A stretch of DNA of 6,030 nucleotides from Verrucomicrobiota bacterium (lineage in GTDB: Bacteria > Verrucomicrobiota > Verrucomicrobiia > Verrucomicrobiales > Verrucomicrobiaceae), in contig JAEYYS010000286.1 of assembly GCA_023428335.1 (NCBI GenBank), positions 1 through 6,030 of the forward strand. Direction: 5' to 3'. Below the pieces are notes generated by a model, which was not told the origin of the DNA, did no database searches, and saw only the letters and a list, made by a program, of their open reading frames with translations. Below are positions 1 through 5,168 of this stretch, piece after piece (within the stretch, counting starts at the first letter, position 1; each line of letters begins with the position of its first letter). A program made the position numbers and the translations under genes.

Positions 1-31
1 GGGGAGGGATAAGGGATAAGGGATGAGGGGA
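1..31. repeat. heptameric short tandem repeat downstream of the pirin gene
   Basis: Positions 6-26 are three direct 7-bp units (GGGATAA, GGGATAA, GGGATGA), followed by a degenerate fourth (GGGGATC) that runs into the pirin stop codon; bases 1-5 (GGGGA) may be part of another unit cut by the window edge. On the strand of the pirin transcript the unit reads TTATCCC and lies directly after the stop. It does not form a hairpin, so it is not a normal intrinsic terminator. Its full length is unknown because it touches the left edge. Confidence 0.75.
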
Positions 32-823
32 TCAGGCGAGGTCGAAGAGCAGGGCTTCGGCGTCTTCGCTGGCGGTGAGGTTCAGGGTGCCGGTCTGTTC
101 GGTGCTGAAGGCGTCGCCGGGAGCGAGCTCGACGCCCTCGACCTGGACGCGGCCACGGATGAGCTGGAACCAGACCCCGCGACCGGGGCGCACCTCGTGG
201 CTGACCGTGGTGCCGGCCTGCGGGCGCAGACGGTAAACCTCGGCGTCCTGATGGATCGTGGCGCTGCCCTCGCGACCGTCGGGCGAGATGACGAGCACCT
301 TCGGATCCGCCTCGCGGGCCGGATCGGGATGCCACTCGGTGTAGCTCGGCGTCAGACCCGACTGCCGCGGGCGAATCCAGATCTGCAGCAGGCTGGCCGC
401 CTCGCTGGCCGAGGGATTGAACTCGCTGTGGGTGACGCCGCGACCGGCGCTCATCAGCTGGATCTGGCCGGGCTTGAGCACGCGGCCGTTGCCCATGCTG
501 TCCTTGTGCTCCAGCGCGCCATACAGGATGTAGCTGAAGATCTCCATGTCGCGGTGCGGATGGGTGGGAAAGCCGGCGCCCGCGGCGATGACGTCCTGGT
601 TGATGACACGCAGGCTGCGAAAGCCCATGTGCGCCGGATCGTAGTAGTCGGCAAAGCTGAAGCTGTGAAAGCTGTCGAGCCAGCCGTGGTCGGCATGGCC
701 GCGTTCGGCGGAGCGGCGAAGGGTGAGTTTCATGGTCGGAGGGGTGGAGGGTGAGTGAGGGCCGGCGCAGGCGGCGGACAGGGCCAGGGGAGGCAGGGTT
801 CGCAGCAGGTGCCGGCGTTGCAT
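32..823 (-). CDS. pirin family protein (YhhW-like bicupin), probable exported form
   Basis: Iron-binding bicupin of the pirin family. The part starting at the internal Met (codon 731-733) is 233 aa and matches E. coli YhhW, an in vitro quercetin dioxygenase of 231 aa, nearly end to end: ERGHADHGWLDSFHSFSFA, DPAHMGFRSLRVIN, then THPHRDMEI and GVTHSE. In the 263-aa form chosen here the metal ligands are H88, H90, H132 and E134, all present. The start at 823 is preferred because AGGA lies 6 nt upstream. It adds 30 residues that look like a signal peptide: MQRRHLLRTL with a twin-arginine-like RRxLLR, a short hydrophobic stretch, a permissive lipobox (SAAC, Cys19), then a Pro/Ser/Thr linker. Starts at 838 (268 aa, no ribosome site) or 733 (cytoplasmic, usual for the family, no ribosome site) are possible. 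Family membership is certain; location is inference. Natural substrate unknown. It is divergent from a LysR regulator that may control it. Confidence 0.93.
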   Translation of the reverse strand: MQRRHLLRTLPPLALSAACAGPHSPSTPPTMKLTLRRSAERGHADHGWLDSFHSFSFADYYDPAHMGFRSLRVINQDVIAAGAGFPTHPHRDMEIFSYILYGALEHKDSMGNGRVLKPGQIQLMSAGRGVTHSEFNPSASEAASLLQIWIRPRQSGLTPSYTEWHPDPAREADPKVLVISPDGREGSATIHQDAEVYRLRPQAGTTVSHEVRPGRGVWFQLIRGRVQVEGVELAPGDAFSTEQTGTLNLTASEDAEALLFDLA

Positions 824-829
824 GACCCA

Positions 830-833
830 TCCT
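830..833 (-). promoter_or_regulatory. ribosome binding site deciding the pirin start
   Basis: Read on the minus strand, AGGA (part of GGCAGGATGG) lies 6 nt before the ATG at 821-823. Neither the upstream ATG at 836-838 nor the pirin-conserved internal ATG at 731-733 has a purine-rich site in the right place. This favours translation with the N-terminal extension. Confidence 0.5.
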
Positions 834-844
834 GCCATGTCCGG

Positions 845-867
845 CGCGACCGGCCAATGCGGTCCCG
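845..867. promoter_or_regulatory. inverted repeat, candidate LysR operator
   Basis: CGCGACCG and CGGTCCCG face each other across a 7-bp spacer (GCCAATG). The inner five bases of each arm (GACCG/CGGTC, 848-852 and 860-864) pair perfectly, and 7 of 8 pair over the full arms. The site lies in the only gap between the divergent pirin and LysR genes, immediately before the -35-like box proposed for the regulator. LysR-type proteins usually bind dyads of about this size in such gaps. It does not fit the strict T-N11-A consensus, so the assignment is tentative. Confidence 0.4.
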
Positions 868-868
868 T

Positions 869-896
869 TTGCCTGAGACTGCGCGCCGCGTATGCT
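869..896 (+). promoter_or_regulatory. candidate sigma-70-like promoter for the LysR operon
   Basis: TTGCCT (869-874) and TATGCT (891-896) are separated by 16 bp, each matching 4 of 6 consensus bases. Transcription would begin near 903-904, at the preferred ATG of the regulator, giving a leaderless mRNA. This agrees with the absence of a ribosome binding site there. Weak boxes in a GC-rich region can arise by chance. Confidence 0.3.
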
Positions 897-903
897 CGCC
901 GCC

Positions 904-1842
904 ATGGAACTGCGCCTGCTCCGCTCCTTTCTCGCCGCCGCTGGCGACGGCAACATCAGCAAGGCGGCGGCACGCCTGAACCTGACCCAGCCGGCGCTCA
1001 GCCGGCAGATCAAGTCGCTCGAGGACGAGCTCGGCGTCGCCCTGCTTGAACGCGCGGCCCATTCCTTTTCGCTCACCCCCGCGGGCGAACTGCTCCAGCG
1101 CGAGGGTGCGGCCCTGCTCGAACGCGCGGACCTGCTCACCCGACGCGTGCGCGCCGCCGCCCAGGCCCAGGTCATCCGCGTCGGTTACTCGCCCTCGCTC
1201 ACCGCCGGCATCCTGGCGCCGGCCGTCGCCGCTTTCACCCAGCTGCACCCGCGCGCCCGCGTCGAACTCTCCGACCTCAGCAGCCTGGAGATGGTCGAGG
1301 GCCTGCAAAAGGGCACGCTCGATGTCATCGTCACCGTGCCACCCACCCGCGAACTGCCGGACATCGCCTGGACCACCGTCCAGCAGCAAGCCTGGTGTGT
1401 CGCCGTGCCGCGCCACCATCCCCTGGCGAAACGCCGCACCCTGACCCTGGCCGACCTCGACAACGAACGGCTCGTCGTCTACAACCAGCGCGAGTACCCC
1501 GACTACTGGGAAGGCCTGTCGGCCTGGTTCAAAAGCCGGGGCATCAACGCCCGCATCGCCAGCGAGTGCGACGGCGTCACCAGCCTGATCAGCGCCGTCG
1601 AGGCGGGTCTCGGCCTGGCGGTCGTGGTCGAACGCATCGCCTGCCTGGTGCCGGAACGCATCGTCCTGAAGCCGGTCGAACCCCAGCCGGCGCCGGTCTG
1701 CATCGCCGCCGGCACCACCACCCGCCGCGCCGGCGACAAGGTGCTCGGCGTCTTCGTCGGCGAACTGCAGCGCGCCGGCGCCCCCGATCCGCAGATTCGC
1801 CTCGACAAGGGCCGTCGGTCCGGAGTTAAATCCGGTTCATGA
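904..1842 (+). CDS. LysR family transcriptional regulator
   Basis: DNA-binding LysR-type regulator of 312 aa, the usual size for the family. The start at 904 gives the standard opening MELRLLRSFLAAA; an in-frame ATG at 892 would add only MLAA. The winged helix-turn-helix covers about residues 2-60, with recognition region SKAAARLNLTQPALSRQIKS (19-38) and the typical SLTPAGE turn (56-62). A linker helix (62-88) leads to the periplasmic-binding-protein-like effector domain from about residue 90 (VIRVGYSPSLTAGILAP) to about 290. The effector cannot be told from sequence. The gene is divergent from pirin and overlaps the thioredoxin gene by 4 bp (ATGA), so it probably controls one or both and may autoregulate through the dyad at 845-867. 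The last 20 or so residues are basic and not family-conserved. No ribosome binding site is visible. Confidence 0.95.
   Translation: MELRLLRSFLAAAGDGNISKAAARLNLTQPALSRQIKSLEDELGVALLERAAHSFSLTPAGELLQREGAALLERADLLTRRVRAAAQAQVIRVGYSPSLTAGILAPAVAAFTQLHPRARVELSDLSSLEMVEGLQKGTLDVIVTVPPTRELPDIAWTTVQQQAWCVAVPRHHPLAKRRTLTLADLDNERLVVYNQREYPDYWEGLSAWFKSRGINARIASECDGVTSLISAVEAGLGLAVVVERIACLVPERIVLKPVEPQPAPVCIAAGTTTRRAGDKVLGVFVGELQRAGAPDPQIRLDKGRRSGVKSGS
1820..1835 (+). promoter_or_regulatory. small hairpin over the thioredoxin translation start region
   Basis: CCGGA (1820-1824) pairs with TCCGG (1831-1835) around the AT-rich loop GTTAAA. It contains the only GGAG near the thioredoxin ATG (1822-1825), which at 13 nt is too far upstream to be a good ribosome site. 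The gene is therefore more likely translated by coupling to the LysR stop. Five base pairs can occur by chance. Confidence 0.25.
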
Positions 1843-2312
1843 AGACGTTCCTCTTCGCCGCCGCGCTGGCCCTGGCCAGCGTCCCCCTGCTCCACGCCAC
1901 CGCCGGCAAGAACAATGTCGGCACGGTCATCGACGACCTCAAGGTCCGCTACTCCGGCAAGTCGCCCGAACTCAAGGGCCGCGCCTACGTGCTGGAATTC
2001 TGGGCCACCTGGTGCCCGCCCTGCCGCACCAGCATCCCGCACCTCAACGAGATCTACGGCAAGTACAAGGCCCGCGGCCTGGAGATCATCGGCGTCACCC
2101 AGGAGGACCGCCAGACCGTGCGCAATTTCACCAAGGACGTGCCCATCGAGTACACGGTCGCCCACGACACCTACGGCAAGCTCAACGACCAGTTCCAGAT
2201 CAAGGGCATCCCGCACGCGATGATCGTCGACAAGACCGGCAAGATTGTCTGGGAGGGCCACCCGTCCAGCCTGCCCGAGGCCCAGCTTGAGTCGGTGCTG
2301 AAAGCGGAGTAA
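1839..2312 (+). CDS. secreted TlpA-like thioredoxin-fold protein
   Basis: Thiol-disulfide oxidoreductase of the TlpA/ResA type, predicted to act in the periplasm. The 157-aa protein starts with a Sec signal peptide (MKTFLFAAALALASVPLLHA) with a likely cleavage after A22 in the ATA motif. The mature part is one thioredoxin domain: VLEFWATWCPPC carries the CxxC pair C59 and C62, PHLNEIYGKYKARGLEIIGV is the following helix and strand typical of TlpA proteins, and GIPHAMIVDKTGKIV holds the cis-proline (P125). CPPC is the usual motif of reducing TlpA/ResA proteins. The start codon overlaps the LysR stop, and the next gene begins 11 bp after its TAA, so it sits in the middle of a likely three-gene operon. 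Its partner is unknown. The periplasmic part of the next gene product has no cysteine, which argues against it being a disulfide substrate. Confidence 0.93.
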   Translation: MKTFLFAAALALASVPLLHATAGKNNVGTVIDDLKVRYSGKSPELKGRAYVLEFWATWCPPCRTSIPHLNEIYGKYKARGLEIIGVTQEDRQTVRNFTKDVPIEYTVAHDTYGKLNDQFQIKGIPHAMIVDKTGKIVWEGHPSSLPEAQLESVLKAE

Positions 2313-2323
2313 GGCGGCGGCGC

Positions 2324-3586
2324 ATGACCCTGTTCCGCCTCGTCCTCTGCCTGCTTTGCCTCGCCTCCGGCGGCCTCTGGCTGGAGCAGGAGCGCCGTGC
2401 CGGACGCCTGCAGCAGATCGACGAGCTCTTCCTCGATTTCCTCACCGCCAACGCCCGCGACCGCCTCGCCCAACCCGATCCGCAGGCGCCGGCCCAGGTC
2501 GTGTTCCTGCCGCTGCGCGAAGCCGATCGCAGCGAATACGCCGCCTGGCCGCCACCCCCGATCGACTGGCAAACCCTGCTCAAGGGTCTGGCTGCGCAGA
2601 AGCCGGACGTCGTCGTGCTCACCGAACCGCTGCACTGGGGCGAGCCCACGCCGGATTTCGTGCCGGCCGTCGCCGAGGCCCTGCTGGCCTTCCCCAGCGT
2701 CGTCATCGGCCTGCCCAGCGCCAAGGCCACGCCCCAAGCGGAGCCGCTGGCCCTGCCGGCCTTCGGTCGTGTCCGCGGCGACAGCGCCGACGTCCCCGCC
2801 GCCGACCCACCCGCCGCCCTGCCCGCCAGCGAGGTGCGCGGCTTGGCCGAACTCGGCCTGCGCCCGGCGGTCGTCGACCCCGCCCTGCCCTACGTCTGGC
2901 GCCAGGGCGATCGCCTCGTCCCCAGCCTGCTCGCCCAGGTGCTGGCCCGCCACACCCGCAGCCCCTTCAACAGCCAGTCCCTGCGCCTGGGTCCCGGCGC
3001 CGGCGTCCACCTGAACCAGGGCGTGCACGTGCCACTCACCCCCGACGGCCGTTTCCAGGTCGATGCCTCCCGGCCGGTGCCCACCGTCAACGCCCTGCAA
3101 CTGCTCACCGGCGCGCTCGCCGACACGATGACCGAGGCCGAACGCCAGGCGCTCGCCGGCGGTCGCATCGCCGTGCTCGGCCTCGAGGCCGCCGACGGCA
3201 GCTCGCCCGCCCGCCTGCACGCCCAGGCCCTGCAGCAGATCCTGGCCCTGCCACGCCTGCGCCAGTTCACAGCGACCGAGCAATGGCTGGCCAGCAGCCT
3301 CGCCGGTGTGATCGCGCTGGTCATCGCCGCGCGCACGCGTCGCCAGCGCGCCCTGCGCACCGGCCTCGGCTGGATCTTCCTCACCCTCGTCGCCGGTTTC
3401 CTCGGCTTCCAGGCCGCCCTCGTCTGGTGCCCGCCCACCCTGCCCGTCTTCGCCCTCGCCTGCGGCGGCCTGATCGCACGGGTGTTTGGGGCCAAGGGCG
3501 CGGAGCTTGGAGCGCCGAGTCAGGAGCCGGAAGCCGTGGCATCGGACAAGTCGGACAAGTCGGACAAGTCGGACGAAGCCGCCTGA
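2324..3586 (+). CDS. CHASE2 domain membrane protein lacking an output domain
   Basis: Membrane protein of 420 aa with CHASE2 sensor architecture. Residues 4-20 form a membrane segment. The extracytoplasmic domain (about 21-320) shows CHASE2 landmarks: DELFLDFL, a strand VVFLPL followed by the WPPPPIDWQTLLKGLAAQKP stretch (family WPWPR...LL..L...), PDVVVL, SVVIGLP, a YVWRQGDRLVPSLL segment, and GGRIAVLGLEAADGSSPARLHAQAL (family G-K-I-V-L-V-G...IHA). Three more membrane helices follow, about 322-336, 348-368 and 372-388; the basic loop RTRRQRALR between the first two is placed inside, as in CHASE2 receptors. Normally a kinase, cyclase or GGDEF domain comes next; here only about 32 cytoplasmic residues remain, ending in SDK repeats. 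It starts 11 bp after the thioredoxin gene with AAGG upstream. Ligand and role unknown; it may signal through a partner. The CHASE2 domain is diverged, so assignment is by pattern. Confidence 0.82.
   Translation: MTLFRLVLCLLCLASGGLWLEQERRAGRLQQIDELFLDFLTANARDRLAQPDPQAPAQVVFLPLREADRSEYAAWPPPPIDWQTLLKGLAAQKPDVVVLTEPLHWGEPTPDFVPAVAEALLAFPSVVIGLPSAKATPQAEPLALPAFGRVRGDSADVPAADPPAALPASEVRGLAELGLRPAVVDPALPYVWRQGDRLVPSLLAQVLARHTRSPFNSQSLRLGPGAGVHLNQGVHVPLTPDGRFQVDASRPVPTVNALQLLTGALADTMTEAERQALAGGRIAVLGLEAADGSSPARLHAQALQQILALPRLRQFTATEQWLASSLAGVIALVIAARTRRQRALRTGLGWIFLTLVAGFLGFQAALVWCPPTLPVFALACGGLIARVFGAKGAELGAPSQEPEAVASDKSDKSDKSDEAA
3542..3577. repeat. in-frame 9-bp tandem repeat at the end of the CHASE2 gene
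   Basis: Four adjacent units of TCGGACAAG; the first three are identical and the fourth is TCGGACGAA. Because the unit is 9 bp it stays in frame and encodes SDK-SDK-SDK-SDE, two codons before the AA-stop end. Identical third positions point to recent DNA-level duplication, not selected protein repetition. Copy number could vary without breaking the gene. Confidence 0.9.
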
Positions 3587-3650
3587 CTCCCCACTTGCGA
3601 CCCCGCCCGGGCGGCCTTAGGGTCATCGTTTCCCCCGCCGACCCCTACAC

Positions 3651-5021
3651 ATGCGTTTCCGCAACCTCACCCGCCGCCTCGACATTGGGGCGAACAGTTA
3701 CCTGCTTGAATCCGGAGGGCACCGGATCGTGTTGGACGCGGGCATGGACCCCAAGGAAACCGGTTTCCAGGCCGTGCCCGACCTCGGCCCGCTGCCGCAC
3801 CGCGCCGCCAGCGCCATCCTGCTCAGCCACGCCCACCACGACCACATCGGCTCGTTGCCGGTCGTCCAGCGCGCCCAGCCGGACACCGATGTCTACATGA
3901 CCGAGCCCACCGGCGAGGTCGGCAGCGCCATGCTGCACAATTCGGTCAACGTCATGACCAGCCAGCGCGAGGAGAAGGCGATCCGCGAGTACCCGCTCTT
4001 CACCCACCGCGAGCTCGATGAAAACCGCGCCCGCTACGTCTACCGCGACCTCGACCGTCCCTTTGAGGTCAAGGACACCGGCCTCACCGCCAGCTTCCAC
4101 GACGCCGGCCACATCATCGGCTCGGCCGGCATCCTGCTGCGCGAGGGCAGCAACCGCCTGTTTTACACCGGCGACGTCAATTTCGAGGCGCAGACCATCG
4201 CCCGCGCCGCCGATTTCCCGACGGAAGACATCGACGTGCTCATCGTCGAGACCACGCGCGGCAACTACGAGCGCCCGGCCGATTATTCGCGCAAGGCCGA
4301 AAAGGAACGCCTCGCCCGGGTGATCCGCGAAACCCATGAGGCGAACGGTTCCGTGCTCATCCCGGTGTTCGCCCTCGGCAAGACCCAGGAGGTCATGCTC
4401 ATGATGCATGAACTCCACGAGGAAGGCCTGATCCCCGAGATGCCCCTGCACATCGGCGGTCTCGGCACCAAGATCACCGTGCTGTACGATCACTACAGCG
4501 ACCGCACCCGCCGCAACTATGCCGGCTTCCGCCTGCTCGACGACGTCAAGATGCTCGTGCCGCCGCGCCGCAAGAAGGGGCCCGCGCGCCGCCACATCGA
4601 GTACCAGCCGCGCGCCATCTACGCCCTGTCCAGCGGCATGATGAGCGAGGGCACCACCTCGAACCAGTTCGCCGCCCGCTTCATCGACAACCCGCGCAAC
4701 ACGGTCGCCTTCGTCGGCTACACCGACGTCGAAACGCCCGGCTACCGCCTGCGCCACGCCAAAGCCGGCGAGAAGATCCAGCTCGCGCCGAACCTGCCCG
4801 CCGTGCCGGTGCATGCCCGCATCGAGTCCTTCGACCTCAGCGCCCATGCCTCGCGCGAGGCCATCGCCGAGTACGTCGAAAAAGTGCGCCCGAAAAAGCT
4901 GCTCATGGTCCACGGCGAACCCCAGGCCCAGGCCTGGTTCAGTGCCCGCTTCACCGAAACCCTCGGTCGCGACACCCAGATCATCCGCCCCGAGCCGCAC
5001 GCCCCGATCGACCTCTGGTAA
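3651..5021 (+). CDS. beta-CASP metallo-beta-lactamase fold ribonuclease (CPSF/Ysh1-like)
   Basis: Zinc-dependent hydrolase of the beta-CASP group, whose characterised bacterial members (such as Thermus TTHA0252) cleave RNA. All catalytic motifs are seen in the 456 aa: D29 in VLDAG; SHAHHDHIG with H60, H62, D64 and H65; H154 in DAGHIIGSA; D175 in YTGDVN; then beta-CASP motifs A (E200 in ETTRGNY), B (H399 in DLSAHAS) and C (H421 in MVHGEP). The beta-CASP insert lies between, with VLIPVFALGKTQEVM and ALSSGMMSEGTTSNQFA characteristic of CPSF-like RNases. No signal peptide, so cytoplasmic. The ATG gives the standard N-terminus; no ribosome site precedes it. Substrate is inferred from the family and could include other nucleic acids. 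It is 64 bp after the CHASE2 gene and may have its own promoter. The AT-rich inverted repeat begins 11 nt after its stop. Confidence 0.94.
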   Translation: MRFRNLTRRLDIGANSYLLESGGHRIVLDAGMDPKETGFQAVPDLGPLPHRAASAILLSHAHHDHIGSLPVVQRAQPDTDVYMTEPTGEVGSAMLHNSVNVMTSQREEKAIREYPLFTHRELDENRARYVYRDLDRPFEVKDTGLTASFHDAGHIIGSAGILLREGSNRLFYTGDVNFEAQTIARAADFPTEDIDVLIVETTRGNYERPADYSRKAEKERLARVIRETHEANGSVLIPVFALGKTQEVMLMMHELHEEGLIPEMPLHIGGLGTKITVLYDHYSDRTRRNYAGFRLLDDVKMLVPPRRKKGPARRHIEYQPRAIYALSSGMMSEGTTSNQFAARFIDNPRNTVAFVGYTDVETPGYRLRHAKAGEKIQLAPNLPAVPVHARIESFDLSAHASREAIAEYVEKVRPKKLLMVHGEPQAQAWFSARFTETLGRDTQIIRPEPHAPIDLW

Positions 5022-5032
5022 GGCTGGAAAAA

Positions 5033-5147
5033 ATTTCAGATTTCAGATCTCAAATTTCAGATTCCAGGTAGCCTCGTCGAAAGCCGTCCGAGCGATCGGA
5101 CACGCAACTTCTCTCCCATTTGAAATCTGAAATCTGAGATTTGAAAT
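5033..5147. repeat. AT-rich inverted repeat built of heptamers
   Basis: Left arm: TTTCAGA, TTTCAGA, TCTCAAA, TTTCAGA (5034-5061), then a decayed TTCCAGG. Right arm (5119-5146): TTTGAAA, TCTGAAA, TCTGAGA, TTTGAAA, the reverse complement of the same heptamer family in the same phase. Pairing 5033-5062 with 5118-5147 gives 25 Watson-Crick pairs, 3 G-U pairs in a plus-strand transcript, and 2 mismatches. About 55 nt lie between the arms. The arms are strongly AT-rich against GC-rich neighbours. No open reading frame or clear target-site duplication is seen, and no T-run follows, so it is not a standard terminator. It fills nearly all of the gap between two same-strand genes and resembles an interspersed REP- or MITE-like element. 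Confidence 0.85.
5086..5101. repeat. perfect 6-bp hairpin with GCGA tetraloop inside the element
   Basis: GTCCGA (5086-5091) and TCGGAC (5096-5101) pair perfectly around GCGA, a GNRA-type loop when read as RNA. It sits near the middle of the space between the heptamer arms, so the whole element could fold as a long stem crowned by a small GC-rich stem. TCGGAC is also the core of the 9-bp repeat at 3542-3577. Confidence 0.6.
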
Positions 5148-5168
5148 GGCGCCCCGCGCCCTCCCTTC

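Noticed and set aside
2171..3283. Long minus-strand open frame of 370 codons opposite the CHASE2 gene
   Set aside because: Low-complexity Gly/Ala/Gln/Glu-rich translation typical of the antisense of a GC-rich gene; the plus-strand frame has clear domain and membrane-helix pattern.
3603..3614. Perfect palindrome CCGCCCGGGCGG between the CHASE2 and nuclease genes, considered as a terminator
   Set aside because: It leaves only a CCGG loop with 4-bp arms and has no T-run after it; in DNA this GC-rich such palindromes are common.
3645..5000. Minus-strand open frame of 451 codons opposite the nuclease gene
   Set aside because: The plus strand holds every beta-CASP catalytic motif; the antisense product shows no recognisable motif and is rich in Val/Gly/Ala/Asp as expected of a shadow.
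5119..5147. TTGAAA boxes in the right arm considered as -35 promoter elements for the last gene
   Set aside because: No acceptable -10 box lies 15-19 bp after either copy; the TTGAAA strings are explained by the heptamer unit.
5022..5168. CRISPR array or riboswitch
   Set aside because: There are no evenly spaced direct repeats with unique spacers, and the heptamers are contiguous. No known riboswitch core is recognised.
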